NCBI GenBank assembly: GCA_025356275.1
Contig: JANXUK010000126.1
Coordinates: forward strand, 1-55,269
DNA: 55,269 nucleotides
From: Sphingomonadales bacterium
GTDB lineage: Bacteria > Pseudomonadota > Alphaproteobacteria > Sphingomonadales > Sphingomonadaceae
Direction of reading: 5' to 3'
Shown: positions 43,579 through 51,710 of the stretch, piece by piece
Position numbering within the stretch: position 1 is the stretch's first letter
Layout of the letters: the number at the start of each line of letters is the position of its first letter
Program-made: the position numbers and the translations under genes
The notes under the pieces: generated by a model
Seen by the model: the letters and a program-made list of their open reading frames with translations, nothing else
Told to the model about the DNA's origin: nothing
The model's database searches: none

Positions 43579-43741
43579 GAGCCCCGAGAAGGCCGAGGCC
43601 GACGATCTTCGGACCCCGATGGAAAAGTTCCAAGACTTGGCGCGCAGCGTCGTGAACGCTCCTCGGGACAAGGTGAAAGAAGAAGAGGCGCGCATCGCGT
43701 TAGAAAATGCCGCGCGCAAAAAACGCCCGGTCAACCGCTGA
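43553..43741 (+). CDS. Small 62-aa charged protein linking transposase and RM gene
   Basis: The product is highly charged, with an acidic N-terminal tail and a helical core TPMEKFQDLARSVVNAPRDK followed by a basic end (ARKKRPVNR). It starts inside the transposase 3' end and its TGA overlaps the next ATG by one base (TGATG), so it is translationally coupled to the restriction-modification gene. I recall similar short TPxxKFxxLAxxVVxxP proteins in bacteria but no function. A regulator or antitoxin-like partner is possible, without direct evidence. Confidence 0.75.
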   Translation: MQRSQPPHESPEKAEADDLRTPMEKFQDLARSVVNAPRDKVKEEEARIALENAARKKRPVNR

Positions 43742-46641
43742 TGCTTACCTTGTACAAATCGGAGCGCGAAGTGGAGATCAAACTTCTCCATCCGCTATTC
43801 AGGGACATTTTGGGCTATCCCGAGGACGAACTAGATTGGGCCGTTCCTGTCGAGATGAGTTTTGGCCGCGAGAAGCGGATGAAAGAGGCTGACCTCGTAG
43901 CAAAGTACAAAGGCCGAAATGTCATAACCGTTGAAGCAAAAAAGCCAACGGTTCCAGTACAAGCACATATGGGGCAACTAGACTCCTATGCGTATCACCT
44001 TCAAACGCCATACAGCATAATTACGAATGGTCATCAGTTTATACTGAGGGGATACTATTCATTCAACAGTAGAATTAATGTCATTGATGAGAGCGTGGAC
44101 GGCCTTGCCAGTTCAAAATGGGAGAAGCTATCCAGCCTGATATCGTTCAAAAATATCAAGTCAACTATTGATGAGCCATCGCTTCCGATAGCCTTGCCCG
44201 ACGAGGGGAAAATCAGGGACTACAGGCGCTTCTTTCGGCGCATACACACAACGATCCGGGACCGTGACAAGCTCGATCCCGGTGCCGCCTTCGATGAACT
44301 GAGCAAGCTTCTGTTTCTAAAGGCGGCAGAAGATGAATGGTTGTCCCGCAATAGCGCGAAGCCTGTCCTGACAGCCGAGAAGATCCTTGAATTTGAGATT
44401 TTGGGAAAGGAGGCGGCGCAGAAGTTCGTCAATGAATGGTTCAACGCGGCAACAAACGAGCTTTTCCCGGGTGTCTTTGGGGATCAGCCCCAGATAAATC
44501 TCTCCCCAAGCACGCTGGCGCTTGTCCTCGACGATATGGCGAGCTTCCACGTCAAGGGCGGCGACGTGGACGTTAAGGGCCGCGCATTCGAAGAGTTTCT
44601 TCCCTCGCAATTGCGGGGCGAAGGGCTAGGCCAGTTCTTTACGCCTAGGCCCGTTGTCAATTTCATGGCAGACCTCGCGGGGATTTCCATCCACGACGTT
44701 GTGGCGGATTTTGCGTGCGGCTCGGGCGGGTTTCTCATCAAGGCGTTCGAGCAAATGGAGCGCGGCGTTGAGCAGTTGCCGGACGGCATGCTCGCGCGGC
44801 TTGGCAGCTCGCGGGCGGAGCTTTTGGAAGACATCAAATCCCATCAGATTTATGGCATCGACGCCGAACCCAGGGCGGCGCGCACCGCCAAAATGAACAT
44901 GCTAATGTGGGGAGACGGGAAAAAGGTCGTCCGCGGAAACGGGCTCGACGATAAGGACCTTGCCGGGAATCCTTACGAGCTGGTGGAGTACAACCCGCGC
45001 AATCAAGGCTCAGGATGCACTGTCATCCTCGCAAATCCGCCGTTCGGCAGCAGTGAAAAGGATCAAACCATCCTTCGCCGCTATTCCCTTGGCAGCCAAA
45101 CTCAGGAAAAGAAGTCTGAAAAGACCGAGATCTTGTTCATTGAGAAGGGGATCAAGCTGCTTCGCCCTGAGGGCAAGATGCTGATTGTGTTGCCGCAAGG
45201 TTTAATGAGCGGTGTGAACAACGCCCGCGTCCGCGATTACATTCACAGTCAGGCGGAAGTGAGGGCGGTGATTAGCCTTCCCACGCATTCCTTTGTTCAG
45301 TCTGGCGTCGCTACCGTTAACACCTGCGTACTGTTCCTTCAAAAATTTACCCAAGAAAAGAAGGACCTATACGACAAAAAAACGAAGAGCGTTGCGCCCG
45401 CAGTCATCAGGAAGCTCATCCGTACCGACCCGGATTTCGACTATCCAATCTTCATGGGTACAGCCGAGTTTGTTGGCTTTGAACCTAGCGGTCGAACCAT
45501 CGTCGAGCCGGGCGAGAAGACCGACCTTGACCTACTGTTGGAGGATTTCGCGAACGACGATGGCTTGGCCAATCCTGAGATAGACCTTTTTGAGTTCGCG
45601 TCCCGCTTCTACGGCGAGAAATCGTTCCGCCGGAAGGACCAGACCGTTCGCGGAACGGTGAAGGGATTGAAGACGTCGTTCTCTATTCGCCTCGGTGAAA
45701 CGGAAGATCGTTTCGACCCCCCGTTCTATTTGTTCAGGGCACAGGCCGGAACCACAATCCAAGCCCTTGAGCCGCTCGGGAATAGGGTTCGCAAGGGTAA
45801 GGACCGGCTTAGGATCGTAACTGAGGACGACAAGGACCGGGAGTTTGCCTTCGCCTCAGTCTCAAGTGATGGGAGCGTGACACTTGATGATATCGTAAAA
45901 GGCGAGGAGTTCAAAAAGGCATACCGACCTAAGAAAGTGGTTCCCGGCGATTTCATTTATAATCCGATGAGAATTAATATTGGAAGTATCGGAATAGTTC
46001 CTGATTCCGACAGAGAGATTATAACCAGCCCAGACTACGTTGTTTTCCGGGCCGATGGCATTAATCCTGACTTCCTTCTTAATATATTGCGTTCTCCATT
46101 TTACAGAATGTATATGGACGTTGTTTCGACAGGCTCGATAAGGGACCGTCTGTATTTCGAGGACTTACAAGCCCTGCGCATTCCTGACACCTCGGATGCT
46201 GAACAAATCTTTTTGTCGGAGTTCGGTCGGCGTGTCGATGAAGGGAGTCGTGACCTCCTTGCTGAAATCAGAGCGCAGCGATCACAGGTCAATGAGCGCC
46301 TTCATGCACTGGTTCGGGAGGCCGAAGTCAGGCATGGCGGAGTATCGGTCTCTGACTCATTCCGCGTCCTAGCGGAGAGGTGGAAACGTGAGACCGCAAT
46401 ACTCTCGTCGCTCTCGAAAAAAACGAAGCACCCTGCCTATCGCGAGATCGTGAAATTGGGCGATGCAGTGCTGCCCTATCTGATCTGTGAATTGGCTGGG
46501 CAGCCGGATCATTGGTTCTCGGCTTTGGAGGAGATTACTGGCAAGAACCCGGTGAGCGAAGCGGACAGAAAAGACATCCAGTGGGCGACTCAAGCGTGGG
46601 TTCGCTGGGCTCACGAAAATGGCATCACCCTGAATGTCTGA
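43741..46641 (+). CDS. Single-chain restriction-modification protein (nuclease-methylase-specificity) with extra C-terminal module
   Basis: The 966-aa protein has four parts. Residues 8-110 form an HsdR-type PD-(D/E)XK nuclease: Asp51, Glu65-Ala-Lys67 in TVEAKKP, and QLDSY (QxxxY, 79-83). Residues 160-540 are an HsdM-type N6-adenine methylase: GQFFTPR (297-303), motif I DFACGSGGF (323-331), motif IV NPPF (432-435). Residues 670-860 resemble one HsdS target-recognition half, ending with STGSIRDRLYFEDLQALRIP and a coiled coil. Residues 870-966 are a further helical module with HPAYREIVKLG, DHWFSALEEITGKNPV and AWVRWAHENG. No helicase/translocase domain is present, so it resembles type IIG rather than type I enzymes. 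All visible catalytic residues are intact. AT-richer than the host. Its end overlaps the next gene by 8 bp. Confidence 0.88.
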   Translation: MLTLYKSEREVEIKLLHPLFRDILGYPEDELDWAVPVEMSFGREKRMKEADLVAKYKGRNVITVEAKKPTVPVQAHMGQLDSYAYHLQTPYSIITNGHQFILRGYYSFNSRINVIDESVDGLASSKWEKLSSLISFKNIKSTIDEPSLPIALPDEGKIRDYRRFFRRIHTTIRDRDKLDPGAAFDELSKLLFLKAAEDEWLSRNSAKPVLTAEKILEFEILGKEAAQKFVNEWFNAATNELFPGVFGDQPQINLSPSTLALVLDDMASFHVKGGDVDVKGRAFEEFLPSQLRGEGLGQFFTPRPVVNFMADLAGISIHDVVADFACGSGGFLIKAFEQMERGVEQLPDGMLARLGSSRAELLEDIKSHQIYGIDAEPRAARTAKMNMLMWGDGKKVVRGNGLDDKDLAGNPYELVEYNPRNQGSGCTVILANPPFGSSEKDQTILRRYSLGSQTQEKKSEKTEILFIEKGIKLLRPEGKMLIVLPQGLMSGVNNARVRDYIHSQAEVRAVISLPTHSFVQSGVATVNTCVLFLQKFTQEKKDLYDKKTKSVAPAVIRKLIRTDPDFDYPIFMGTAEFVGFEPSGRTIVEPGEKTDLDLLLEDFANDDGLANPEIDLFEFASRFYGEKSFRRKDQTVRGTVKGLKTSFSIRLGETEDRFDPPFYLFRAQAGTTIQALEPLGNRVRKGKDRLRIVTEDDKDREFAFASVSSDGSVTLDDIVKGEEFKKAYRPKKVVPGDFIYNPMRINIGSIGIVPDSDREIITSPDYVVFRADGINPDFLLNILRSPFYRMYMDVVSTGSIRDRLYFEDLQALRIPDTSDAEQIFLSEFGRRVDEGSRDLLAEIRAQRSQVNERLHALVREAEVRHGGVSVSDSFRVLAERWKRETAILSSLSKKTKHPAYREIVKLGDAVLPYLICELAGQPDHWFSALEEITGKNPVSEADRKDIQWATQAWVRWAHENGITLNV

Positions 46642-47119
46642 AGAATATCTAGCTCCCGAACTGGAGGCGAATTTCCCAAACCTCCGCCGAGGTGAGTACG
46701 AGAAAACCAGCAAGAACACGGCAGTTTACAACTGCATTGCCTATGCGGCTGAGGATGAAAGCGTGTGGTGGTGGCCCGACCATGGCGTGGGTATTTACTG
46801 GCCTGTTGGGGTTTCTCAGGAAGAGACAATCGAAAGCTTCGTTCATGCATACGGCTCGATTGGCTATGTGGTTTGTGACGACGGGTGCCGTAACGTCGAA
46901 GCTGGCTTCCAAAAGATCGCGATCTACGTGGATGATGATGGCGTTCCCAGCCACGCGGCGCGGCAACTCCCATCGGGATGTTGGACAAGCAAGCTGGGAA
47001 AGGCCGAGGATATCCGACACAACACATTGGAGGCAATCGAGAGCGACCCCATCATGGGGCTTGGCTACGGCAAGGTAGCTCTCATCATGCGCCGACCCGC
47101 CGTAGAGATCACTGAGTGA
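46634..47119 (+). CDS. DUF7689-like protein co-translated with the RM protein
   Basis: The 161-aa protein begins 8 bp before the upstream stop (ATGTCTGA overlap), so it is tightly coupled. Landmarks are TAVYNCIAYAAEDESVWWWPD (Cys34), YWPVGVSQEETIESF, NVEAGFQKIAIYVDDDG, PSHAARQLPSGCWTSKLG (His107), EDIRHNT (His129) and GYGKVALIMRR. I recognise it as a widespread family of unknown function, tentatively DUF7689. A Cys in a helix followed by a His after a strand resembles a papain-like Cys-His arrangement, but that is inference. The stop lies in the right transposon end. It belongs to the element, not the host. Confidence 0.8.
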   Translation: MSEEYLAPELEANFPNLRRGEYEKTSKNTAVYNCIAYAAEDESVWWWPDHGVGIYWPVGVSQEETIESFVHAYGSIGYVVCDDGCRNVEAGFQKIAIYVDDDGVPSHAARQLPSGCWTSKLGKAEDIRHNTLEAIESDPIMGLGYGKVALIMRRPAVEITE

Positions 47120-47133
47120 AGTATATTAACCCC
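47114..47133 (-). repeat. Right terminal inverted repeat of the IS1595-type transposon
   Basis: Reverse complement reads GGGGTTAATATACTTCACTC, matching the left end. It contains the stop codon of the last passenger gene. Confidence 0.85.
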
Positions 47134-47260
47134 TCCCGACCTCCCATTTAGTGTGCATCCTATGGGAGGTCGGGAGGGGGCGCGGGCCAATCCCGTCGGT
47201 AGACGGCAAACAACCGCACAGGCTTGCGGGCCGTCCGGGCCGCCAAGCAAACAGACTCCG
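47134..47260. repeat. Palindromic repeat copy D, right half
   Basis: It begins with the target duplication TCCCGACCT, then loop TTTAGTGTGCATCCTA and the second arm TGGGAGGTCGGGAGGGGGCG. After about 24 bp the arm diverges from copy A (GGGCCAATCCCG), and then the right extension (CTTGCGGGCCGTCCGGGCCG onward, about 47223) matches that after copy A. The remaining gap to 47361 shows no gene. Confidence 0.85.
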
Positions 47261-47361
47261 CAGCATGGAACGGGCCTTCCCCGAAGCCGCCCTTGCGTGC
47301 TTTTCGCCAACACGCCTCGCTTGCCCTTGCCGCCCGGCCCGCGCATGCCTAACCCACCGAC

Positions 47362-48612
47362 ATGACCGAGGCGCAGACCCCAGCCGGCACCGGCGCCACC
47401 TTCACGCCGTTTCGCTATCCGGCGTTTCGCGCGATCTGGGTGGCCAACCTAACCTCGAACCTCGGCTCGATGATCCAGTCGGTCGCGGCGGCATGGCTGA
47501 TGACCGACCTGACCAGCTCGCACCGGATGATCGCGCTGGTGCAGGCCTCATCGACCTTGCCGATCATGCTGTTCGGGGTGTTTGCGGGTGCCATCGCGGA
47601 CAATTTCGACCGGCGGCGGGTGATGCTCTGCGCACAGCTGGGCATGCTGGTGGTTTCGGCCGCGCTGGCGCTGATGGACTGGGCGGGGCAGATCACACCG
47701 TGGCTGCTGCTGGGCTTTACGTTGAGTGTCGGCATCGGCACCGCGCTCAATTCGCCGGCGTGGCAGGCCTCGGTGCGGCAACAGGTGGGGCGTGCCGATT
47801 TGCCGCAGGCGATCGCGCTCAACACCATTTCGTTCAATCTGGCGCGGTGTGTCGGGCCCGCTTTGGGCGGTATGCTGATCTCGCTGTGGAATGTGAGCTT
47901 GGCGTTTGCGGTCAATGCGGTCAGCTACGTGGCGTTGATCGTGGTGCTGCTGCGCTGGAAACCGGGGCATAGCGCGCCCGAGCGGACCCCGATGCTGACG
48001 GCGATTGGCACTGGCTTGCGATTTTGCGCGGGGTCGCCGCCGATCCGGCGGGTGTTGCTGCGCGGGCTGACACTGGGGTTTGGGGTGGCGGGGTATCAGG
48101 CGCTGATCCCGGCGGTGGTGCGCGGGCCGCTGCATGGCAGCGAGATCGACTATGGGCTGCTGCTCGGGCTGTTCGGGATTGGCTCGATCGGCGCCGCGCT
48201 GTTCATCGGGCGCGCCAGACGCCGCTTTGGCACCGAGGCGGTGATTGCCGCCGCGATGCTGGCGTTCATCGCGGCGCAGTTGCTGCTGGCCAGCGCGCAT
48301 TCGCTGATCGCCGCCGCGCCGGCCACGCTGATCGCGGGGGCGGGCTGGGTGACGGGCATGACCAGCATCAACGTAGTGATGCAGATGCGCTCGCCCGAGG
48401 CGATCCTTGGCCGCTGCCTGTCGATTTATCAGGCGGTGACGTTCGGCGGCATGGCGCTGGGCGCGTGGGCATGGGGGACGCTGGCCGATGCCACCAGCCT
48501 GGCCACCGCATTGCACGGCGCGGCGCTATTCCTGTTGATCGGCATGGCGGCATTGCGGCGCTGGGCCCCGTTGCCCGCGCCGACGACGCAAGTTACGCAA
48601 AATGCCCCATGA
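47362..48612 (+). CDS. MFS transporter (enterobactin-exporter/TMS type)
   Basis: The 416-aa membrane protein has about 12 TM helices. It opens FRYPAFRAIWVANLTSNLGSMIQ and shows the loop 2-3 motif GAIADNFDRRRVM and GIGTALNSPAWQASVRQQVGRADLPQAIALN, which places it in the MFS group containing EntS-like exporters. Substrate unknown. Starts 100 bp after the last recognisable repeat block; no strong ribosome site. Followed by the PAS protein at 88 bp on the same strand. Confidence 0.9.
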   Translation: MTEAQTPAGTGATFTPFRYPAFRAIWVANLTSNLGSMIQSVAAAWLMTDLTSSHRMIALVQASSTLPIMLFGVFAGAIADNFDRRRVMLCAQLGMLVVSAALALMDWAGQITPWLLLGFTLSVGIGTALNSPAWQASVRQQVGRADLPQAIALNTISFNLARCVGPALGGMLISLWNVSLAFAVNAVSYVALIVVLLRWKPGHSAPERTPMLTAIGTGLRFCAGSPPIRRVLLRGLTLGFGVAGYQALIPAVVRGPLHGSEIDYGLLLGLFGIGSIGAALFIGRARRRFGTEAVIAAAMLAFIAAQLLLASAHSLIAAAPATLIAGAGWVTGMTSINVVMQMRSPEAILGRCLSIYQAVTFGGMALGAWAWGTLADATSLATALHGAALFLLIGMAALRRWAPLPAPTTQVTQNAP

Positions 48613-48700
48613 ACCTCCCGACAGGAAGGCTCGCGCAACTTAACCGGAGCTTTACCATGTTGGGCCAAAAGGTGAGCCGCGACAGAGGATCGGGGCGCCC

Positions 48701-50185
48701 ATGGATAGCTATCGAAGCTGGAGTGATGATATCGGCCCGACTTCGGGCGCCGAGGCCTATGGCGATGCGCGCGACGACGACGATATCGCTCCCGAGGCGC
48801 CGCCCTCGCCGGTGGGGCAGGATGAGCGGCGCATGCAGGTGCGCGCCTATAATTACTGGGCCGGGCTGCTGGGGGAGCGCAATTTTCCCGCGATCGCCGA
48901 TCTGGCCATCGATACGCTGCCCGATTTTGCGCCGCATGCGGTACTGCTCGATTTCTCCAAGGGCATCGAGAATCCGGCGATCAGCTTTCTGGGCGACCAA
49001 CTGGCCAGCGAATGCGGTGCGGCAAAGACGATCCGCCGGCTGTCCGATGTGCCAGGGCGCTCGCTGCTGTCGCGGATAACCGACCATTACATGCAGATTC
49101 TGGCCAATGAATCGCCGATCGGTTTTGAGGCGGAATTCGTCAATCTGGCCGATCGCACGGTCCTCTATCGCGGGATTTTGCTGCCCTTTGCCAATGACGA
49201 TGGCCGGATCGGGCATATTCTGGGCGTGATCAACTGGAAGGAGCTGGCCGACCAGCAGACCACCGACGCGCTGCTGCTGGAGATCGATCAGGCGCTGCAA
49301 ACGCTGCCGGCCCCGGTGTTGCGCGATGTGCCGCGCGCGCTCTCGCCGCGTTCCGCCGATGGTACGCCGGGCTGGGCCGATGGTCCTGTGGTGGCGCCGG
49401 TTGCCCTGCCCAATACACCCAATACGCCCAATGTGTTCGATATGGTGGGGATGCCCGCGCTGGCGGCGGGGGCGATTGCCTGGCCCAAGCCGGCCTTTGG
49501 CGCCGAACGTGACTTGCCAGTGCCCACCCTTTCGCTCGCGCCAGCACCAGCCAATCGGTCGGCGCTGAACCCTGCTGACATGGCGCTGGCCGATTGGCTG
49601 GCCAGCGCGCGCGAATCGGCCGAAGCAGCCAATGGCGCCGAGGATCGCAGCCGGCTGGCGCTCTATGCCGCGATCGGCCGCGCGTGGGATTTTGCGCTGG
49701 CCGCTGCCGCCGCGCCGGCCGATCTCGCCGCGCTGATCGGCGATGCCGGGCTGACCGTGCAAGAGCGCGCGCCGCTGATCCCGGTGGTCAAGCTGGTGTT
49801 CGGGGCCGGTTACGACAAGACGCGGCTTACCGAATTTGCCACCGCGCTGGCCCATGCCGAGCGGCTGGGCCTGGCACGCGGCGCGCTGACCGCGTATCTG
49901 GCAGCGACGCCGGGCGGGCTCAAGCGCGTGGTGCAGGATGAGCGCAAGGCGCGGCGCGGCGAACATACGCCCGCACCCGCCGCCACACTGCGCGCCGGAC
50001 CCAAGCGCGGGATGGCCAAATTGCTGCGCGCGATGGCGCCGCTGGGGCTGGACGATCTGCGCGCGGAGGGCAGCGAATTTACGCTGCTTGTCGCGCGGCG
50101 CAGCGCCTCCGGCGTGGTGGTGCTGGGTGAGGTCGGCGGTGATGTCCCACTGTTCGAACGCGCAGTTCGGGCCTTGCTGGGCTAA
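48701..50185 (+). CDS. PAS-domain-like protein of unknown function
   Basis: The 494-aa product has an acidic, disordered N-terminus (about 1-40), a PAS_5-like domain (about 45-190: RAYNYWAGLLGERNFPAIADL, FLGDQLASECG, GHILGVINWKEL), a Pro/Ala-rich linker with NTPNTPN (about 215-290), and a helical C-terminal region ending in EFTLLVARRSASGVVVLGEVGGD. I recognise this as a conserved sphingomonad protein without known role. No kinase or cyclase output domain is present. A signalling or regulatory function is inferred from the PAS fold. Confidence 0.78.
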   Translation: MDSYRSWSDDIGPTSGAEAYGDARDDDDIAPEAPPSPVGQDERRMQVRAYNYWAGLLGERNFPAIADLAIDTLPDFAPHAVLLDFSKGIENPAISFLGDQLASECGAAKTIRRLSDVPGRSLLSRITDHYMQILANESPIGFEAEFVNLADRTVLYRGILLPFANDDGRIGHILGVINWKELADQQTTDALLLEIDQALQTLPAPVLRDVPRALSPRSADGTPGWADGPVVAPVALPNTPNTPNVFDMVGMPALAAGAIAWPKPAFGAERDLPVPTLSLAPAPANRSALNPADMALADWLASARESAEAANGAEDRSRLALYAAIGRAWDFALAAAAAPADLAALIGDAGLTVQERAPLIPVVKLVFGAGYDKTRLTEFATALAHAERLGLARGALTAYLAATPGGLKRVVQDERKARRGEHTPAPAATLRAGPKRGMAKLLRAMAPLGLDDLRAEGSEFTLLVARRSASGVVVLGEVGGDVPLFERAVRALLG

Positions 50186-50252
50186 ACAACCCCGCCATCG
50201 CACGGCGCATCCTTCATGCCGCGTTCAGCCGGTGATGTGCTAGCCGGGCGCG

Positions 50253-51641
50253 ATGCGACGCCCCGCCCTATTCCCGCGCCTGATGGCATCTCTTGCTGCC
50301 GCCGCGATGCTCGCCGCCACGCTTGCCCCCATGCCCGCCACCGCGCAGGGCATCCTGCGCGATGCCGAGACCGAGGCGCTGCTGCGCGATCTGGCGGCGC
50401 CGCTGGTGCGTGCGGCGGGGCTCGATCCGCGCAATGTCGATATCGTACTGGTCAACGATCCCGAGGTGAACGCTTTCGTCGCCGGCGGTCAGGCGGTCTA
50501 TATCAACAGCGGGCTGATCAACGAGGCGGACAATGCCGCCGAGGTGCAGGGGGTCATCGCGCATGAACTGGGCCATGTGACCGGCGGCCATGCCATCGAT
50601 GACCGCGGGGCGAGGGCGGCGGGGCATATCTCGATCCTCTCGGTGTTATTGGCGGCGGCGGCGATGGCGGCGGGCGGCGGCGAGGCGGGGCTGGCGGTGC
50701 TTGCGGCGGGACAGCAGGCGGCAATCGGCAAATATATTGCCTATACGCGCGGTGAGGAGGAGCAGGCCGATGCGGCGGGCGCCTCATTCCTGTCCAAAGC
50801 CGGGATTTCGGGGCGCGGTTCGATCGAGTTCTTTCACAAGCTGCTCAATCTGGAAAACCGCTATGGGCTGACCCGGACCGATGAGGACGCGTTTTATACC
50901 GATCATCCGCTGACCGACGACCGGATCGCGACCTTGCAGGATGTCTATGAGAAGGACCCGGCGTGGAACCGCCCGGCCGATCTGCTGATCGAGGCACGGT
51001 TTCAGCGGATCAAGGCCAAGCTGGTCGGCTATCTCGATGAGCCCGCCGACACGATGCGCGCCTATCCGGAGTATCTGACGGGCGAGCCAGCGCGGTATGC
51101 CCGCGCCTATGCGCTGCACAAGGAGGGCTTCCTCGACAAATCGATGGCGGAGACCGACACGCTGCTGGCAGGGGCGCCCAACGATCCGTATTTCCTGGAG
51201 CTGAAAGGCCAGATCCTGCTGGAGGCGGGGCACCCGGCCGAGGCTTTGGCACCGCTGCGCCGCGCGACAGAGTTGACCAACAATCAGCCGCTGATCGCCA
51301 CCACCTTTGGCCATGCGCTGATCGCGGTGGACGATGGCGCGCCCAATGGCGCCCATTTTGCCGAGGCGACCCGCGTGCTGAAGGCGGCGGTGTCGCGCGA
51401 CCGGGAGAACCCGTTTGCCTGGTATCAGCTGGGGGTGATCTATGCCGCCAATGACGATCTGCCCCGCGCGCAACTGGCCAGCGCCGAGCAGCAATCGCTG
51501 GAGGGCCGCATGCCCGAGGCACTGCGCAGTGCCGAGAGCGCGCTGGCCTCGCTGCCCAAGGATTCGCCCGATGGCTTGCGCGCGCAGGACATCGCGATGG
51601 AGGCCCGCGCCGCGATTGCGCATGACAAAAAGCGTCATTAG
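50253..51641 (+). CDS. M48 family periplasmic metalloprotease with TPRs (BepA-like)
   Basis: The 462-aa protein has a signal peptide (to about residue 32, ATA-Q), an M48 zinc protease domain with HELGH (His104, Glu105, His108) and the third ligand in YTRGEEEQAD (about 168-174), and C-terminal TPRs (from about 300). It resembles E. coli BepA/YfgC, which oversees assembly and degradation of outer-membrane proteins such as LptD. It is followed by a DsbA-like oxidoreductase, consistent with an envelope-quality role. Confidence 0.92.
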   Translation: MRRPALFPRLMASLAAAAMLAATLAPMPATAQGILRDAETEALLRDLAAPLVRAAGLDPRNVDIVLVNDPEVNAFVAGGQAVYINSGLINEADNAAEVQGVIAHELGHVTGGHAIDDRGARAAGHISILSVLLAAAAMAAGGGEAGLAVLAAGQQAAIGKYIAYTRGEEEQADAAGASFLSKAGISGRGSIEFFHKLLNLENRYGLTRTDEDAFYTDHPLTDDRIATLQDVYEKDPAWNRPADLLIEARFQRIKAKLVGYLDEPADTMRAYPEYLTGEPARYARAYALHKEGFLDKSMAETDTLLAGAPNDPYFLELKGQILLEAGHPAEALAPLRRATELTNNQPLIATTFGHALIAVDDGAPNGAHFAEATRVLKAAVSRDRENPFAWYQLGVIYAANDDLPRAQLASAEQQSLEGRMPEALRSAESALASLPKDSPDGLRAQDIAMEARAAIAHDKKRH

Positions 51642-51697
51642 AGCGTTTTTTTCGAACGGAGTGGTACACGCAGTGACTCGGAAAAACGCGGTAAACC
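51638..51697 (+). repeat. Dispersed 60-bp repeat (family 2), copy 2
   Basis: It shares the blocks TTAGAGCGTTT, GGAGTGG, ACACGCAGTGACTCGG and AAACGCGGTAAACC with 25540-25597 (opposite orientation). The ends pair (GCGTTTTT with AAAAACGC). It overlaps the M48 stop codon and fills the gap to the DsbA-like gene. Confidence 0.85.
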
Positions 51698-51710
51698 AAA
51701 GGTTCGCAGG

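Larger units (their letters stand above)
42589..47133 (+). mobile_element. IS1595-family transposon with restriction-modification passenger genes
   Basis: The 4545-bp element starts GGGATTAATATACTTGACAC and its right end, reverse-complemented, reads GGGGTTAATATACTTCACTC: inverted ends with few differences. It lies in a target duplication inside a host palindrome. It carries four same-strand overlapping genes: IS1595 transposase, a 62-aa protein, a 966-aa restriction-modification protein and a 161-aa protein whose stop lies in the right end. Third-position AT is clearly higher than in the flanks, mainly in the passenger genes, showing foreign origin. From memory, a subgroup of IS1595 elements (ISNha5 type) is several kb long and carries passenger genes; this looks like such an element. 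Confidence 0.88.

Noticed and set aside
43741-46641. A classical three-gene type I hsdMSR system
   Set aside because: Nuclease, methylase and one recognition region are in one unbroken frame and no translocase gene is present.
48593-50203. 536-codon minus-strand frame opposite the PAS-like gene
   Set aside because: Antisense shadow with compositional bias only; the plus-strand protein has a PAS-like fold and a sensible start.
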